Origin: an uncultured Gammaproteobacteria bacterium
GTDB lineage: Bacteria > Pseudomonadota > Gammaproteobacteria > Pseudomonadales > Pseudohongiellaceae
Length of the DNA stretch: 64,000 bases
NCBI GenBank assembly: GCA_913060695.1
Contig: CAJXUA010000012.1
Span: 1-64,000 of the forward strand
Direction: 5' to 3'
Each line of letters opens with the position of its first letter. The stretch's first letter is position 1. This document shows positions 42,896-52,272 of this stretch, piece by piece. The position numbers were made by a program, and so were the translations under genes. The notes under the pieces are model-generated. The model had not been told where the DNA came from, searched no databases, and saw only the letters and a program-made list of their open reading frames with translations.

Positions 42896-44782
42896 ATGCA
42901 CAAACGACCACCGCAGCCACCTTCCCAGTCCCGTCGGCAATTGCTGCAGAGCCTAATACTGGGGGGCGTCGCAAGCGCCCTGCCTTCTACAACAATAGGC
43001 GCGCAGTCTAACACCATCGCCGATGCCGCGCGGGGCACTGCGCCTATAATTCATGGGCCAGTGGTAGACCTAGTGGTCGAGCAGGCGCGGGTGAATTTCA
43101 CAGGGCAGTCACGCATCGCCACCACGATCAACGGCTCTCTTCCCGCGCCGACCCTGAAGTTTCACGAGGGCGACGAGGTCACTATTCGCGTCACCAATCG
43201 CCTACAGGTGCAAACCTCGATTCACTGGCACGGCATCATCCTGCCCTTCCAAATGGATGGCGTGCCGAGCATCAGCTTCGACGGCATCCCTCCTGGCGAG
43301 ACCTTCACCTATCGCTTCAAGCTGGAGCAGAGCGGCACCTATTGGTACCACTCCCACAGCGGTTTTCAGGAGATGACGGGGATGTATGGCGCCCTGATCA
43401 TCGAGCCGAGAGCGGGCGAAGCGTATGAAGTAGAGCGCGACTACATCGTGCAATTGTCCGATTGGACCGATGAAGAGCCGATGCGCGTGTTCAATAAACT
43501 GAAGATTCAAAGCGACATGTACAACTTCAATCAACCGACAGTTGGAGACTTCTTCGCAGATGTCGCCAATGGCGGTATCGGCTTGGCCATGGACAAGCGT
43601 CGCATGTGGAATCAGATGCGGATGAACCCATCGGATCTCGCCGACCTGTCTGCGGACACGCTTACTTTTCTGATGAACGGCAGCCCTGCAGGTGCGAACT
43701 GGACCGCGATCTTCAAGCCGGGGGAGCGGGTACGCCTGCGGATCATTAACGCCTCCAGTAATACGATATTCGACGTACGCATACCAGGCCTACCCATGCA
43801 AGTAGTGCAAGCGGATGGCCAAAACGTAAAAGCCATACAAGTGGATGAGTTCCGCTTCGGTCCAGGCGAGACCTACGATGTGATCGTAGAGCCCAGCGCT
43901 GACGCCTACACCATCTTCGCCCAAAGCATGGACCGCAGTGGCTACGTGCGCGGGACTCTGGCAGTAAGCGCGGACCTAGAGGCCGAAGTCCCTAAGGTCG
44001 ATACACTCGAGCAATTGAGCATGACAGACATGATGGGCGACATGGGTGCAATGGCGGGCATGGACCACAGCGCTCATGCGGCACCAGCAGTTGCAGCCGT
44101 TGACCATAGCGCCCATGATACTTCCGTCGCAGCGGCAGTAGATCACAGTGCTCATGCAGCGCCAATTGCAGCTGTGGATCACAGCGCACACGCGGCGTCC
44201 ACTACAACAGTCGATCATAGCGGCCACAACATGGCTGTAGATCCTCTCGCCCTGCCGTCCAAGACCGTACGCCACGCCAGCACCGAGTATGGTGCCACTG
44301 TCGATGCCCGCATCGACACGCCTCGAACCAACCTCGACGATCCGGGCGTTGGTCTGCGCAACAATGGCCGACGCGTGCTGACCCTTGCCGACCTGCGCTC
44401 GCTAGAGCCATTAGATAACTCGAGGACACCAAGCCGCGAGATAGAACTGCACCTCACCGGCAATATGGAACGTTATAGTTGGTCATTCGATGGCTTGGAG
44501 TTCGGCGATAGCACTCCAGTGCACATGCGCAAAGACGAGTTGGTCCGCATCATATTGCAGAACGACACGATGATGACTCATCCGATGCATCTACATGGCA
44601 TGTGGAGCGACATAGAGAACGAGAACGGAGAGTTGCTCTCACGCCAGCACACGATTCTGGTGCACCCGGCCCAGCGTATTAGTTTTCTCGCCACCCCAAG
44701 AGACGTCGGTCAATGGGCTTGGCACTGCCACCTGATGTTCCATATGGACGCGGGGATGTTCCGCAAGGTGATCGTGTCATGA
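42896..44782 (+). CDS. copA: copper-resistance multicopper oxidase
   Basis: This periplasmic laccase-like enzyme oxidises Cu(I) and binds excess copper. The 628-residue precursor has a Tat signal (R13-R14 in QSRRQLLQSLILGG) and the four copper motifs: HWHGIILPFQMDGVP, YWYHSHSGFQEMTG, HPMHLHGMW and WAWHCHLMFHMDAGMF. Between the second and third cupredoxin domains is a Met/His region (MTDMMGDMGAMAGMDH) followed by five DHSAH/DHSGH repeats spanning residues 390-444, a copper-binding insert. It overlaps copB by four bases (ATGA). Confidence 0.95.
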   Translation: MHKRPPQPPSQSRRQLLQSLILGGVASALPSTTIGAQSNTIADAARGTAPIIHGPVVDLVVEQARVNFTGQSRIATTINGSLPAPTLKFHEGDEVTIRVTNRLQVQTSIHWHGIILPFQMDGVPSISFDGIPPGETFTYRFKLEQSGTYWYHSHSGFQEMTGMYGALIIEPRAGEAYEVERDYIVQLSDWTDEEPMRVFNKLKIQSDMYNFNQPTVGDFFADVANGGIGLAMDKRRMWNQMRMNPSDLADLSADTLTFLMNGSPAGANWTAIFKPGERVRLRIINASSNTIFDVRIPGLPMQVVQADGQNVKAIQVDEFRFGPGETYDVIVEPSADAYTIFAQSMDRSGYVRGTLAVSADLEAEVPKVDTLEQLSMTDMMGDMGAMAGMDHSAHAAPAVAAVDHSAHDTSVAAAVDHSAHAAPIAAVDHSAHAASTTTVDHSGHNMAVDPLALPSKTVRHASTEYGATVDARIDTPRTNLDDPGVGLRNNGRRVLTLADLRSLEPLDNSRTPSREIELHLTGNMERYSWSFDGLEFGDSTPVHMRKDELVRIILQNDTMMTHPMHLHGMWSDIENENGELLSRQHTILVHPAQRISFLATPRDVGQWAWHCHLMFHMDAGMFRKVIVS

Positions 44783-45624
44783 AGCGTTTATTACTCGCCA
44801 CAGCACTCCTGTTCTCTACCAGCGTAGCCTTTGCACAAGATGGTCACGACCATGAGGCGATGGACCACAGCACGATGCCTATGGACTCGGACACTGCGCC
44901 AGCAGATGCACGAGACCCTCACGCCTACTCAGGAGGCTTTACCCGTACCGAGGGACCCTACGCATTGAACAATGCCGAGCATGGCATGCACCACATCTCA
45001 GAGCCTATTCTGTCGATTCTAGGCGATCACTTCGAATACACCCCGGACTCGAACACTAGCAACTACGATATGCAGGCATGGTATGGCACTAGCTTCAACC
45101 GCTTCATCATCAAGTCCGAGGGCAGCCTCGCGCAGCACGGCGAGTATGAGAATCAAACCGACCTGCTCTGGGGACGTGCGTTTTCTGCGTTTTGGGACTC
45201 GCAGCTTGGGCTAAGGATAGATTCAACAAGCGAGGGCAAGGACCGACAATGGCTGGCGGCCGGAATCCAGGGTTTAGCGCCCTACTGGTTTGAGCTCGAT
45301 GCCACCGCCTATCTCGGCACCCAGGGGCAAAGCGAAGTCGTCTTCAACTCCGAATACGAGATGTTACTGACCCAGCGGCTCATCTTGCAGCCGCGCTTTG
45401 AGCTCACCCTGCGTGACAAAGACGACCCGGCCAACTTATTGGGCAGCGGCTTGGCGAATGCTTCATTCGGGCTGCGACTACGCTATGAGTTCTCGCGGCA
45501 GTTTGCCCCGTTTATAGGCGTTGAGACCGAAAAACGCTTCGGAGACACTGCCGACCTCCTAAGCAGATCTGGCGAAAATATTAGCGAATCGCGCTACTTT
45601 ACCGGTATTCGCTTCTGGTTCTAG
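44779..45624 (+). CDS. copB: copper-resistance outer-membrane protein CopB
   Basis: This 281-residue protein starts at ATG 44779, overlapping the copA stop. It has a signal peptide (ending VAFAQDG), a short His/Met-rich copper-binding front (HDHEAMDHSTMPMDSD) and the CopB beta-barrel, including LLWGRAFSAFWDSQLGLRID and a terminal Phe (GIRFWF). CopB sits in the outer membrane and works with CopA to sequester copper. Confidence 0.94.
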   Translation: MKRLLLATALLFSTSVAFAQDGHDHEAMDHSTMPMDSDTAPADARDPHAYSGGFTRTEGPYALNNAEHGMHHISEPILSILGDHFEYTPDSNTSNYDMQAWYGTSFNRFIIKSEGSLAQHGEYENQTDLLWGRAFSAFWDSQLGLRIDSTSEGKDRQWLAAGIQGLAPYWFELDATAYLGTQGQSEVVFNSEYEMLLTQRLILQPRFELTLRDKDDPANLLGSGLANASFGLRLRYEFSRQFAPFIGVETEKRFGDTADLLSRSGENISESRYFTGIRFWF

Positions 45625-45706
45625 AGCCAATTCAAGCACTTAGGCGACCAATCCCACTGAGAGTCAGATACTCGCGGCCTAAAGAAAAAAGAATTTATCG
45701 TCGCTA

Positions 45707-45737
45707 TTGACCTATGTCTAAGACATAGGTGTAGCCT
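45707..45737 (+). promoter_or_regulatory. MerR-type operator and long-spacer promoter
   Basis: A perfect dyad, ACCTATGTCT and AGACATAGGT with one central base, spans 45710-45730. It lies between -35 TTGACC (45707-45712) and -10 TAGCCT (45732-45737) with a 19-base spacer, the hallmark of MerR-activated promoters. The arm sequence differs from the CueR consensus (ACCTTCC). It should drive the merR-ATPase operon. Confidence 0.85.
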
Positions 45738-45802
45738 TGCATCATTGACCAGAATTGATGGACTAGCGAAGCTCTCGTTTAGGTCCTCAAGGAGAGATGA
45801 GC

Positions 45803-46231
45803 ATGCGCGTGAAAGAAGTTGCCGAGAGATTAGGTGTCACTGCCGACACCGTCAGGTTCTATACTCGAATTCGACTACTGAACCCGAACACCAACCCCCA
45901 TAACCAATACAAAGAATATTCTCACGCCGATGTCGAGCGCCTGAAGTTTGTAGTCGCCGCTCGCTCACTCGGGTTCACCGTGGAAGATATCAGCACCATC
46001 ATCGCGAAGGCAGAGGATCATCAGTCCCCCTGCCCGACCGTGCGCCAAATTATCGAAAAGCGTTTAGAAGAAACCGAGCGGCAATTCCAGGACCTGATCG
46101 CGCTGCGTGCCCGCATGAGCGCTGCGATCGCGCAATGGGAAGACACACCAGATCGCGTTCCGAATGGACACATGATCTGCCACATGATCGAAAGTTTTGC
46201 GGGAGGATTTAGCGATGACACAGAAAAATGA
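45803..46231 (+). CDS. MerR-family metal-responsive regulator of the copper ATPase
   Basis: This 142-residue regulator has an N-terminal MerR helix-turn-helix ([20 protein letters not shown]), a dimerisation coiled coil and a C-terminal metal site that differs from CueR. Instead of the CueR two-Cys loop it has one Cys after the linker ([11 protein letters not shown]) and another in [11 protein letters not shown] prefer ATG 45803, with AAGGAG eight bases upstream, over ATG 45797, which is only two bases from it. It overlaps the ATPase gene by 17 bases. Confidence 0.88.
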   Translation: MRVKEVAERLGVTADTVRFYTRIRLLNPNTNPHNQYKEYSHADVERLKFVVAARSLGFTVEDISTIIAKAEDHQSPCPTVRQIIEKRLEETERQFQDLIALRARMSAAIAQWEDTPDRVPNGHMICHMIESFAGGFSDDTEK

Positions 46232-48479
46232 ACACGCCAAAGAGATGACCTTCATGGTCGATGGCGCCAGTTGCTCCAGTTGCGTCATGAAGATAGAGAA
46301 CAGCCTAAAGGCCGTGAGTGGCGTAGAGAACGCCGCCATGAACTTTGCCGATAGAACGGTAACAGTAACTGGCTCTGCAAATGCTGCCACTTTGATCAAT
46401 GCGGTCAAGGCTGCGGGCTATGGTGCGACGGAGCAGCAGACAGAGAATGACGACGAACTACTAGAGGAGAAGGAGCGCAGCGACGAGGCCTACTACAAGC
46501 ATCTTGTGCGCGACATGCAGATCGCCCTGGGCTTAGGCGTGCCGCTCATGCTCTATGGCTTGATCACCGGAGACATGAATGTGGAGACTGGTGTCGAGCG
46601 CATATCCTGGCTCACGGTGGGCCTGTTGACCTTGGCCGTGATGATTTTCTCCGGCAGGCATTTCTATGTCGGGGCCTGGCATTCGTTTAAAAACCACAGC
46701 GCCAATATGGACACCCTCATCGCGCTGGGTACAGGCACCGCATGGCTGTACTCCATGAGCGTTGTGATAGCGCCCGCATTGTTTCCCGAGATGGCGCGGC
46801 ACGTTTACTTCGAGGCCACCGCGATGATCATAGGCCTCATCAACCTAGGCCTAGCCTTGGAGTTAAAGGCCCGTGGCCGCACCTCCGAGGCGATCAAGAG
46901 GCTCATCGGGCTGCAGCCCAAGACGGCGCGAGTAGTGCGCGACTCGGGCGAGGTGGACATCGATATTAAGGATGTACAGCTCGACGATATAGTGCGTGTC
47001 CGCCCCGGAGAGAAGATTCCTGTAGATGGCGAGATCAGCGAGGGCAGCACCACGATTGATGAGTCCATGCTGACGGGCGAACCCATGCCCGTTGCGAAGC
47101 AGGCCGGCGATACCGTATCGGCAGGCACCATCAACAAGAGCGGTTCATTCCTGTTCAAAGCGAATAAAGTAGGCAAGGACACCATGCTTGCGCAGATCAT
47201 CGGCATGGTGAAGCGCGCACAGAACTCCAAGCCCCCTATTGGGCGCATGGCCGATGTCATCTCCTCTTACTTCGTGCCAACCGTCATGATCATCGCGGTA
47301 CTAAGCGCGCTCGCGTGGCTGAATTTCGGGCCAGAGCCCACCATCGCGTTTGCGATTATCTCGGCTACCACGGTGCTGATCATCGCCTGCCCTTGCGCAC
47401 TAGGACTAGCAACACCAATGTCCGTGATGGTGGGCGTAGGCAAGGCGGCAGAAGCGGGCGTATTGATTCGCAATGGCGAAGCCCTACAGTCTGCCTCCAA
47501 GATTACTGCGATGGTATTGGACAAAACAGGCACGATCACCGAAGGGGTTCCAGCCGTGACCGATGTGCTCACCACCGGCGATAGGAGTGAGGAAGAAGTC
47601 CTGCGCCTAGCATCTAGCCTAGAGGCCGGCTCCGAACATCCTCTGGCTCAGGCCATCGTCGAGTCCGCGCAGAAACGCGACATCAAGCAAGCCAAGATTA
47701 GCAACTTCGACGCGATCTCCGGACAAGGGGTGAAGGCGACACTGGACGGCTTGGAGTTGCTGTTCGGCAATCAAGCACTCATGCAGGAGAACTCGGTCGC
47801 GATCGACGAGTACATCGACAAGGCCCAGTCCCTCGCGACGCAAGCGAAAACCCCGATGTATTTCGCGGTGGACAAAAAACTGCAGGCCATCATCGCCGTT
47901 GCGGACCCGATCAAGAAGGATTCTATCGCCGCCATCAAGCGCCTGCGACAGCAAGGCATCAAGGTCATCATGCTCACTGGCGATAACCGCGACACGGCCA
48001 AGGCGGTGGCTGAGGCTGCAGGAGTAGAAGACTATTTTGCGGAGGTACTCCCCAGTCAAAAGGCGGACAAGATCAAGGAGCTACAGGCCCGTGGCGAGAT
48101 CGTCGGCATGAGTGGAGACGGCATCAACGACGCACCCGCACTCGCCATGGCCAATGTCGGCTTCGCCATCGGCACTGGCACCGATGTCGCCATAGAGAGC
48201 GCCGACATCACGCTAATGCGCGGCTCCCTGCATGGTTTGGCCGACGCGATCGCCATCAGTAAGGCCACACTGCGCAACATCAAGCAGAACTTATTTGGCG
48301 CCTTCATCTACAACATAGCAGGAGTGCCCATCGCGGCCGGTTTGTTATACCCCTTCATCGGCGTGTTGCTAAACCCAGTGATCGCCGGCGCGGCAATGGC
48401 CTTCTCGTCACTGACCGTAGTCACCAACGCCAATCGACTGAGACTGTTCAAAGCCACGTCATGGGGTCAGGTTCCTTGA
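46215..48479 (+). CDS. Cu(I)-exporting P1B-type ATPase
   Basis: This inner-membrane pump exports Cu(I) using ATP. The 754-residue protein starts at ATG 46215 (GGAGG seven bases upstream). It has one N-terminal metal-binding domain with CSSC, the CPC transport motif in [13 protein letters not shown], the phosphorylated Asp in DKTGTITEG, the HP motif in SEHPLAQAI and [11 protein letters not shown]. The [11 protein letters not shown] and MAFSS segments near the end fit the Cu(I) subgroup. Uniquely, the last five residues (WGQVP) and the TGA stop come from the repeat at 48461. Confidence 0.94.
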   Translation: MTQKNEHAKEMTFMVDGASCSSCVMKIENSLKAVSGVENAAMNFADRTVTVTGSANAATLINAVKAAGYGATEQQTENDDELLEEKERSDEAYYKHLVRDMQIALGLGVPLMLYGLITGDMNVETGVERISWLTVGLLTLAVMIFSGRHFYVGAWHSFKNHSANMDTLIALGTGTAWLYSMSVVIAPALFPEMARHVYFEATAMIIGLINLGLALELKARGRTSEAIKRLIGLQPKTARVVRDSGEVDIDIKDVQLDDIVRVRPGEKIPVDGEISEGSTTIDESMLTGEPMPVAKQAGDTVSAGTINKSGSFLFKANKVGKDTMLAQIIGMVKRAQNSKPPIGRMADVISSYFVPTVMIIAVLSALAWLNFGPEPTIAFAIISATTVLIIACPCALGLATPMSVMVGVGKAAEAGVLIRNGEALQSASKITAMVLDKTGTITEGVPAVTDVLTTGDRSEEEVLRLASSLEAGSEHPLAQAIVESAQKRDIKQAKISNFDAISGQGVKATLDGLELLFGNQALMQENSVAIDEYIDKAQSLATQAKTPMYFAVDKKLQAIIAVADPIKKDSIAAIKRLRQQGIKVIMLTGDNRDTAKAVAEAAGVEDYFAEVLPSQKADKIKELQARGEIVGMSGDGINDAPALAMANVGFAIGTGTDVAIESADITLMRGSLHGLADAIAISKATLRNIKQNLFGAFIYNIAGVPIAAGLLYPFIGVLLNPVIAGAAMAFSSLTVVTNANRLRLFKATSWGQVP

Positions 48480-48509
48480 TTTTTTCAAAATCAAGGAACC
48501 TGACCCCAT
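48461..48509. repeat. GGGGTCAGGTTCCTTGA-type inverted repeat, locus 10 (copper pair, left)
   Basis: There is a perfect 23-base stem (48461-48483 with 48487-48509) and loop TTC. It overlaps the end of the ATPase gene, and the TGA at 48477-48479 lies within its left arm. The copy at 48906 is its exact reverse complement (loop GAA). Confidence 0.95.
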
Positions 48510-48545
48510 GATTCACCATGATTCACTCATTAGAGGATACGCATC

Positions 48546-48899
48546 ATGCTCATTATCAATATTGCAGGGCTCGCACTCATAGCACTCATCATCTGGTGGT
48601 TCTGGCTCTATAAGCCAACGGAAGCGACGGTCTCGGACAGCGACATAGTCATTAAGGTAGAGAACGGGGTGTATCAACCTTCGCGTTTGAAAATAGCGGC
48701 GGAGAAACCCGTCACTCTCTATTTTGAGCGCCTTGACCCCTCGCCTTGTGCGGAGATGGTTCAGTTCCCAGATCTCGAGATCAGCGAGACTTTGAGGCTC
48801 AACGAGAAAGTAGGCATCGACATCCCAGCTCTAGCCGCCGGCAAGTATGCCTTTCACTGCCAGATGCAGATGTATAAAGGGGAGTTGCATGTCGAGTGA
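48546..48899 (+). CDS. membrane-anchored cupredoxin-like copper protein
   Basis: The 117-residue protein has one N-terminal membrane helix (IAGLALIALIIWWFWLY) and a periplasmic cupredoxin fold. DPSPCAEMVQFPDLE and the terminal HCQMQMYKGEL supply Cys, His and Met ligands for copper. Such proteins are often encoded next to copper ATPases and probably accept exported Cu(I). It is flanked on both sides by identical 49-base hairpins in opposite orientation. Confidence 0.85.
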   Translation: MLIINIAGLALIALIIWWFWLYKPTEATVSDSDIVIKVENGVYQPSRLKIAAEKPVTLYFERLDPSPCAEMVQFPDLEISETLRLNEKVGIDIPALAAGKYAFHCQMQMYKGELHVE

Positions 48900-48905
48900 T
48901 GGGGG

Positions 48906-48954
48906 ATGGGGTCAGGTTCCTTGATTTTGAAAAAATCAAGGAACCTGACCCCAT
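48906..48954. repeat. GGGGTCAGGTTCCTTGA-type inverted repeat, locus 11 (copper pair, right)
   Basis: There is a perfect 23-base stem (48906-48928 with 48932-48954) and loop GAA. It fills the gap between the convergent stops at 48899 and 48961 and is the exact reverse complement of the copy at 48461. Confidence 0.95.
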
Positions 48955-48960
48955 TATTCT

Positions 48961-51951
48961 CTATCTATACCGCGCAAGAATGTCCTCCACCGTAATGCCC
49001 ACTCCATTCTTGATGATTAACTCGATGTCGGCCGCATGGCGCACATCCTCCAAAGGATTGCCGCGCACCAGCAGCATGTCGGCAATCTTACCCACTTCGA
49101 TGGAACCTAGGTCGCGATCTACTTTCGCGTAGCGTGCTGCGTTCAGAGTCACCGCTTGCAGCGCTGCGTGGTTGCCCACCACCGCGGCATAGGCGCGCAG
49201 CTGCGCGTGTAACGCTAGTGCCGGCCAGCTAAGGGGAGTATCCGACCCTATCGTGACCAGCCCACCGCCCGCGGCAATCGCCGCAGGCGTCGCTAGACTG
49301 TCGCGCACCGCTTGCCACTGCGCCTGGGTAGGGGCCGTGGAGACCTCACGAATGATCTGCTCCTGATAGTTCACTGGCATGAGGGTTCTAAAACGCAGGT
49401 CATCCAAGATACCGGGGTCATCACCAAGGATATTATTGCGCGATGTATGGTGGCTGGATAGGTTGAAGTCACCCTGCATGAACAGCGTCATCACGTCTTG
49501 ATAGCTATTGCCTTGTGGGGATTCGGCCCAGCTATAACCCATGCGCTGGCTGGCGGATAAATGGGTTGCGGCGCTGATGCCGGACTGGATGCCGGGGGAG
49601 AGGAAGTGAGAGCCGCTAGGCAGTCCCAGCGCTCCGGCGAAACGCGCGGTCTCTTGCATATAGGAGATTGGGGCGCGCACATAGACCTTGTAGAAGTGCA
49701 TGCCTAGGGCTTGGGCCTTGTCGAGCTCCAAGGCCAGCGCCTGGGCGTCATGGACCGAACGATGATGGCCATAGTATGGCCGCTGTCCGTCGAACAGGGG
49801 CGACGGCAACATGCGCGGACCCAGCAACTGCCCGGACTCGATAGCCTCGTGAATCTCCAGGCTGTGATAAGGCGAGCCGCCATTGGACAGCCCTGTGGTG
49901 ATGCCATAGGACAGCGTCACGCCCCACCATTTGGCCGTGAGGTCGAGCACGCGCGGATGGATGTGTGAATCCCAGAGTCCCGGCATAACGGTGAGCTCGG
50001 AGGCATCGATGAAGCGCGCACCGGCGGCGCGCGCGTCTGCTTCCGGGTCGTTGCCTGCCGGCACAATCGCCGTGATGCGACTATCTTCGAGCACGATCAC
50101 AAGGTTGCGCTGAAGCGCTGGGTTCACGCCATCCCATAAGGCCCCCGCCAAGATATGGCTTGTGCCCTGCGCCGCCTGTCTTTGCCACTGCAGATCTAGC
50201 GCAACTTGCTCGTCACCGCTGCCGTCAACTTGCGCGATGCGCAGCTTGCCACTGGCGAGATAGACGATGCTGCGGGAATCTGCGCCCCAGGAGGGCATGT
50301 CGGCGGCGAACTCACTCAGCTGACGCGCAGGACCTGTGGGTGTGCCATTCTCCGTCACGGGCAGCACATGCAGCACAGAGCGCATGATGAAGGCCATCCA
50401 CTTGCCGTCGGGTGACCACACTGGGCCAGACTCGTAGCGGTCGGATATCTGCTCGGGTAAAGGGCCGGGTTCGTGGAAGGCGGATGCGCCAGTGTCGACA
50501 TTCACAGTGCGAATCATGTTGCGCCCTTCCCGGTAACGGCTATTGGCGGCTTGAATCTCGGCGAAGGCGACGGTGCTGCCGTCTGCAGACCAGCTCGGTG
50601 CGCCCATGGCATTGCCGTAGACCTGATCCACGACATGCCGTGACTGCCCGGTCGCAACATCGTGAACGCGAAGGGATTGGTCGCGGCCATCGACATAGGC
50701 GATGCGCGTGCCGTCCGGCGACATGGCTGGGAATATCATCTGGGCTTCCGCTGTCGTGCTTATGCGCTCGATGTCGCCACTCGCGGTGTCTGCGGCATAG
50801 AGGTCGGGCCGCCCGTCGCCATGGCGGTCAGAGGTGAAATAGACTCGCCCATCGTGTGCGCCCCAGAACACGGTGCCAACAGTATCGCGCTCGTCGGTCA
50901 GGCGAACCGGCGCTTCGCCTATGGGCATCACCCACAGGTCATTGAGTGCAGCAAAAGCAATGTGGCTACCGGATGGAGACAGTGCCGGAGAATATATACC
51001 GACCGCTGTCTGCGGAGCGGGATCGTCGAGAGCGCGTGATCGAGTTTCGACTACTGGGCGTTGCAGAGTGAACGCCGCTGCGAACGGGATGGTCTCGAAG
51101 CTGCTGGAGCCCAGCGCACGCAATTTTATCTGGCCATCGGCCGTGTAGACGAAGCGACCGTCGGGCAGCCAGGACACGGGAAACGGAAAGATATCCTCGC
51201 CACTGGTCAATGCCTGCTCGCCACTGACTAACTGGCGCTCATGGCTCTGATACAGAACTCCAGAGCCATCGGGCAGCCATGCCGGCGCGTACACCGAGCG
51301 ATTGCCTTGGGAGAAGGTGCCTAGTGTAGTTGTTTGTCCCTGCGAGTTAACGCTGCGAATAACATCGCCATCGACATAGGCGATGCTCTCGCCATCGGGA
51401 GACCAGGCGGGGGAATGGGCATCGTTCGCAGACTGAGTCCAGCGCCGATACTCGCTACTGTCTAGATCGAGTGTCCAGATGTCATAACTGCCCTCGCCAC
51501 TACGATCGGAGGAGAAGGCGATGCGCGAGCCAGACCATGCCGGCTCGCGGTGGTCATAGTAGCCACTAGTCAGCGCCCTTGCCTCGCGGCCATCGGCGGC
51601 TACGCTCCATATCTGATAATAGTGTTCGTCGAAGTTTTGAAAGGCGATGCGAGTGCCGTCGGGCGACCAGACGGGCGCGGTGGCCTCCATATCCCAGGTG
51701 CTTATGCGTGTGGCGTCGCCGCCTTCGATCGGCAGGGTCCAGAGCGCGCTCTGCACTGCGATCACCATCGACTCCCCGTCGGGGGCCACGGCGGCCGCCA
51801 TATTCGTGCCCTGTGTTAACACTATAGGGATCTGCCGCGCCTCTGGTGTTTGCGCAGACGCTTCATCAGGCAAACCGAGCATGCCTACAGACAAAGCCGC
51901 CACTAATGCCAGTACACACGCACTCATGCGCCGAATCGAAACCTGAAACAT
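48961..51951 (-). CDS. secreted TolB-propeller/amidohydrolase fusion protein
   Basis: The 996-residue precursor starts at ATG 51951 (GGGAG five bases upstream), with a signal peptide ending EASAQTPE. Residues about 40-600 are TolB/PD40 propeller repeats (SPDGTRIAF, SWSADGSTVAF and many more). From about 620 on it is an amidohydrolase (TIM barrel) with HxH in GLWDSHIHPR near 660, a Lys in HFYKVYVR, a His in LSSHHTSRN and an Asp in IGSDTPLSWP. The C-terminal GSIEVGKIADMLLVRGNPLE is the family hallmark. It may cleave peptides or cyclic amides. The substrate is unknown. Confidence 0.9.
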   Translation of the reverse strand: MFQVSIRRMSACVLALVAALSVGMLGLPDEASAQTPEARQIPIVLTQGTNMAAAVAPDGESMVIAVQSALWTLPIEGGDATRISTWDMEATAPVWSPDGTRIAFQNFDEHYYQIWSVAADGREARALTSGYYDHREPAWSGSRIAFSSDRSGEGSYDIWTLDLDSSEYRRWTQSANDAHSPAWSPDGESIAYVDGDVIRSVNSQGQTTTLGTFSQGNRSVYAPAWLPDGSGVLYQSHERQLVSGEQALTSGEDIFPFPVSWLPDGRFVYTADGQIKLRALGSSSFETIPFAAAFTLQRPVVETRSRALDDPAPQTAVGIYSPALSPSGSHIAFAALNDLWVMPIGEAPVRLTDERDTVGTVFWGAHDGRVYFTSDRHGDGRPDLYAADTASGDIERISTTAEAQMIFPAMSPDGTRIAYVDGRDQSLRVHDVATGQSRHVVDQVYGNAMGAPSWSADGSTVAFAEIQAANSRYREGRNMIRTVNVDTGASAFHEPGPLPEQISDRYESGPVWSPDGKWMAFIMRSVLHVLPVTENGTPTGPARQLSEFAADMPSWGADSRSIVYLASGKLRIAQVDGSGDEQVALDLQWQRQAAQGTSHILAGALWDGVNPALQRNLVIVLEDSRITAIVPAGNDPEADARAAGARFIDASELTVMPGLWDSHIHPRVLDLTAKWWGVTLSYGITTGLSNGGSPYHSLEIHEAIESGQLLGPRMLPSPLFDGQRPYYGHHRSVHDAQALALELDKAQALGMHFYKVYVRAPISYMQETARFAGALGLPSGSHFLSPGIQSGISAATHLSASQRMGYSWAESPQGNSYQDVMTLFMQGDFNLSSHHTSRNNILGDDPGILDDLRFRTLMPVNYQEQIIREVSTAPTQAQWQAVRDSLATPAAIAAGGGLVTIGSDTPLSWPALALHAQLRAYAAVVGNHAALQAVTLNAARYAKVDRDLGSIEVGKIADMLLVRGNPLEDVRHAADIELIIKNGVGITVEDILARYR

Positions 51952-52272
51952 AGTCACTCCCTATTGATCTAAAAAGCCCTTTTCTAGTGGCTAGTTGGCA
52001 GCAATATCCACGCCATTGCGCTCCTAAGAGCTTCCCAGAGCGCGAAGCTATGCCACAACACAGATATGTACTGCTTTTGGTCAATACCGAATGTGCCGGT
52101 TTGCGTGGCGCTTTGGAAGTGCAAATGCACGATTTATCTCATTACACTGCTGTGCGCCCTTTATCGGAGCAAAGTCAGTGCAGACAGCGCGCGGACTTTC
52201 TGCGAACATCAGCGCCAGTTGTGAGCCTCGACCACGATGGGATCAAACCCTCTCAAAACCGCAAGGAAACTA
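51952..52272. other. intergenic region, nothing identified
   Basis: This 321-base divergent gap holds the GGGAG ribosome site for the amidohydrolase (minus strand, just above 51951) and AAGGAA (52263-52269) for the next plus-strand gene. I see no other repeat, hairpin or gene in it. Confidence 0.5.

Noticed and set aside
48461-48954. Insertion sequence or transposon around the cupredoxin gene.
   Set aside because: No transposase is encoded and no target-site duplication is evident. The hairpins match the dispersed repeat family.
50160-51946. Several plus-strand open frames opposite the TolB/amidohydrolase gene.
   Set aside because: They follow the codon pattern of the antisense strand of repeated propeller blades and have no start signals or recognisable domains.
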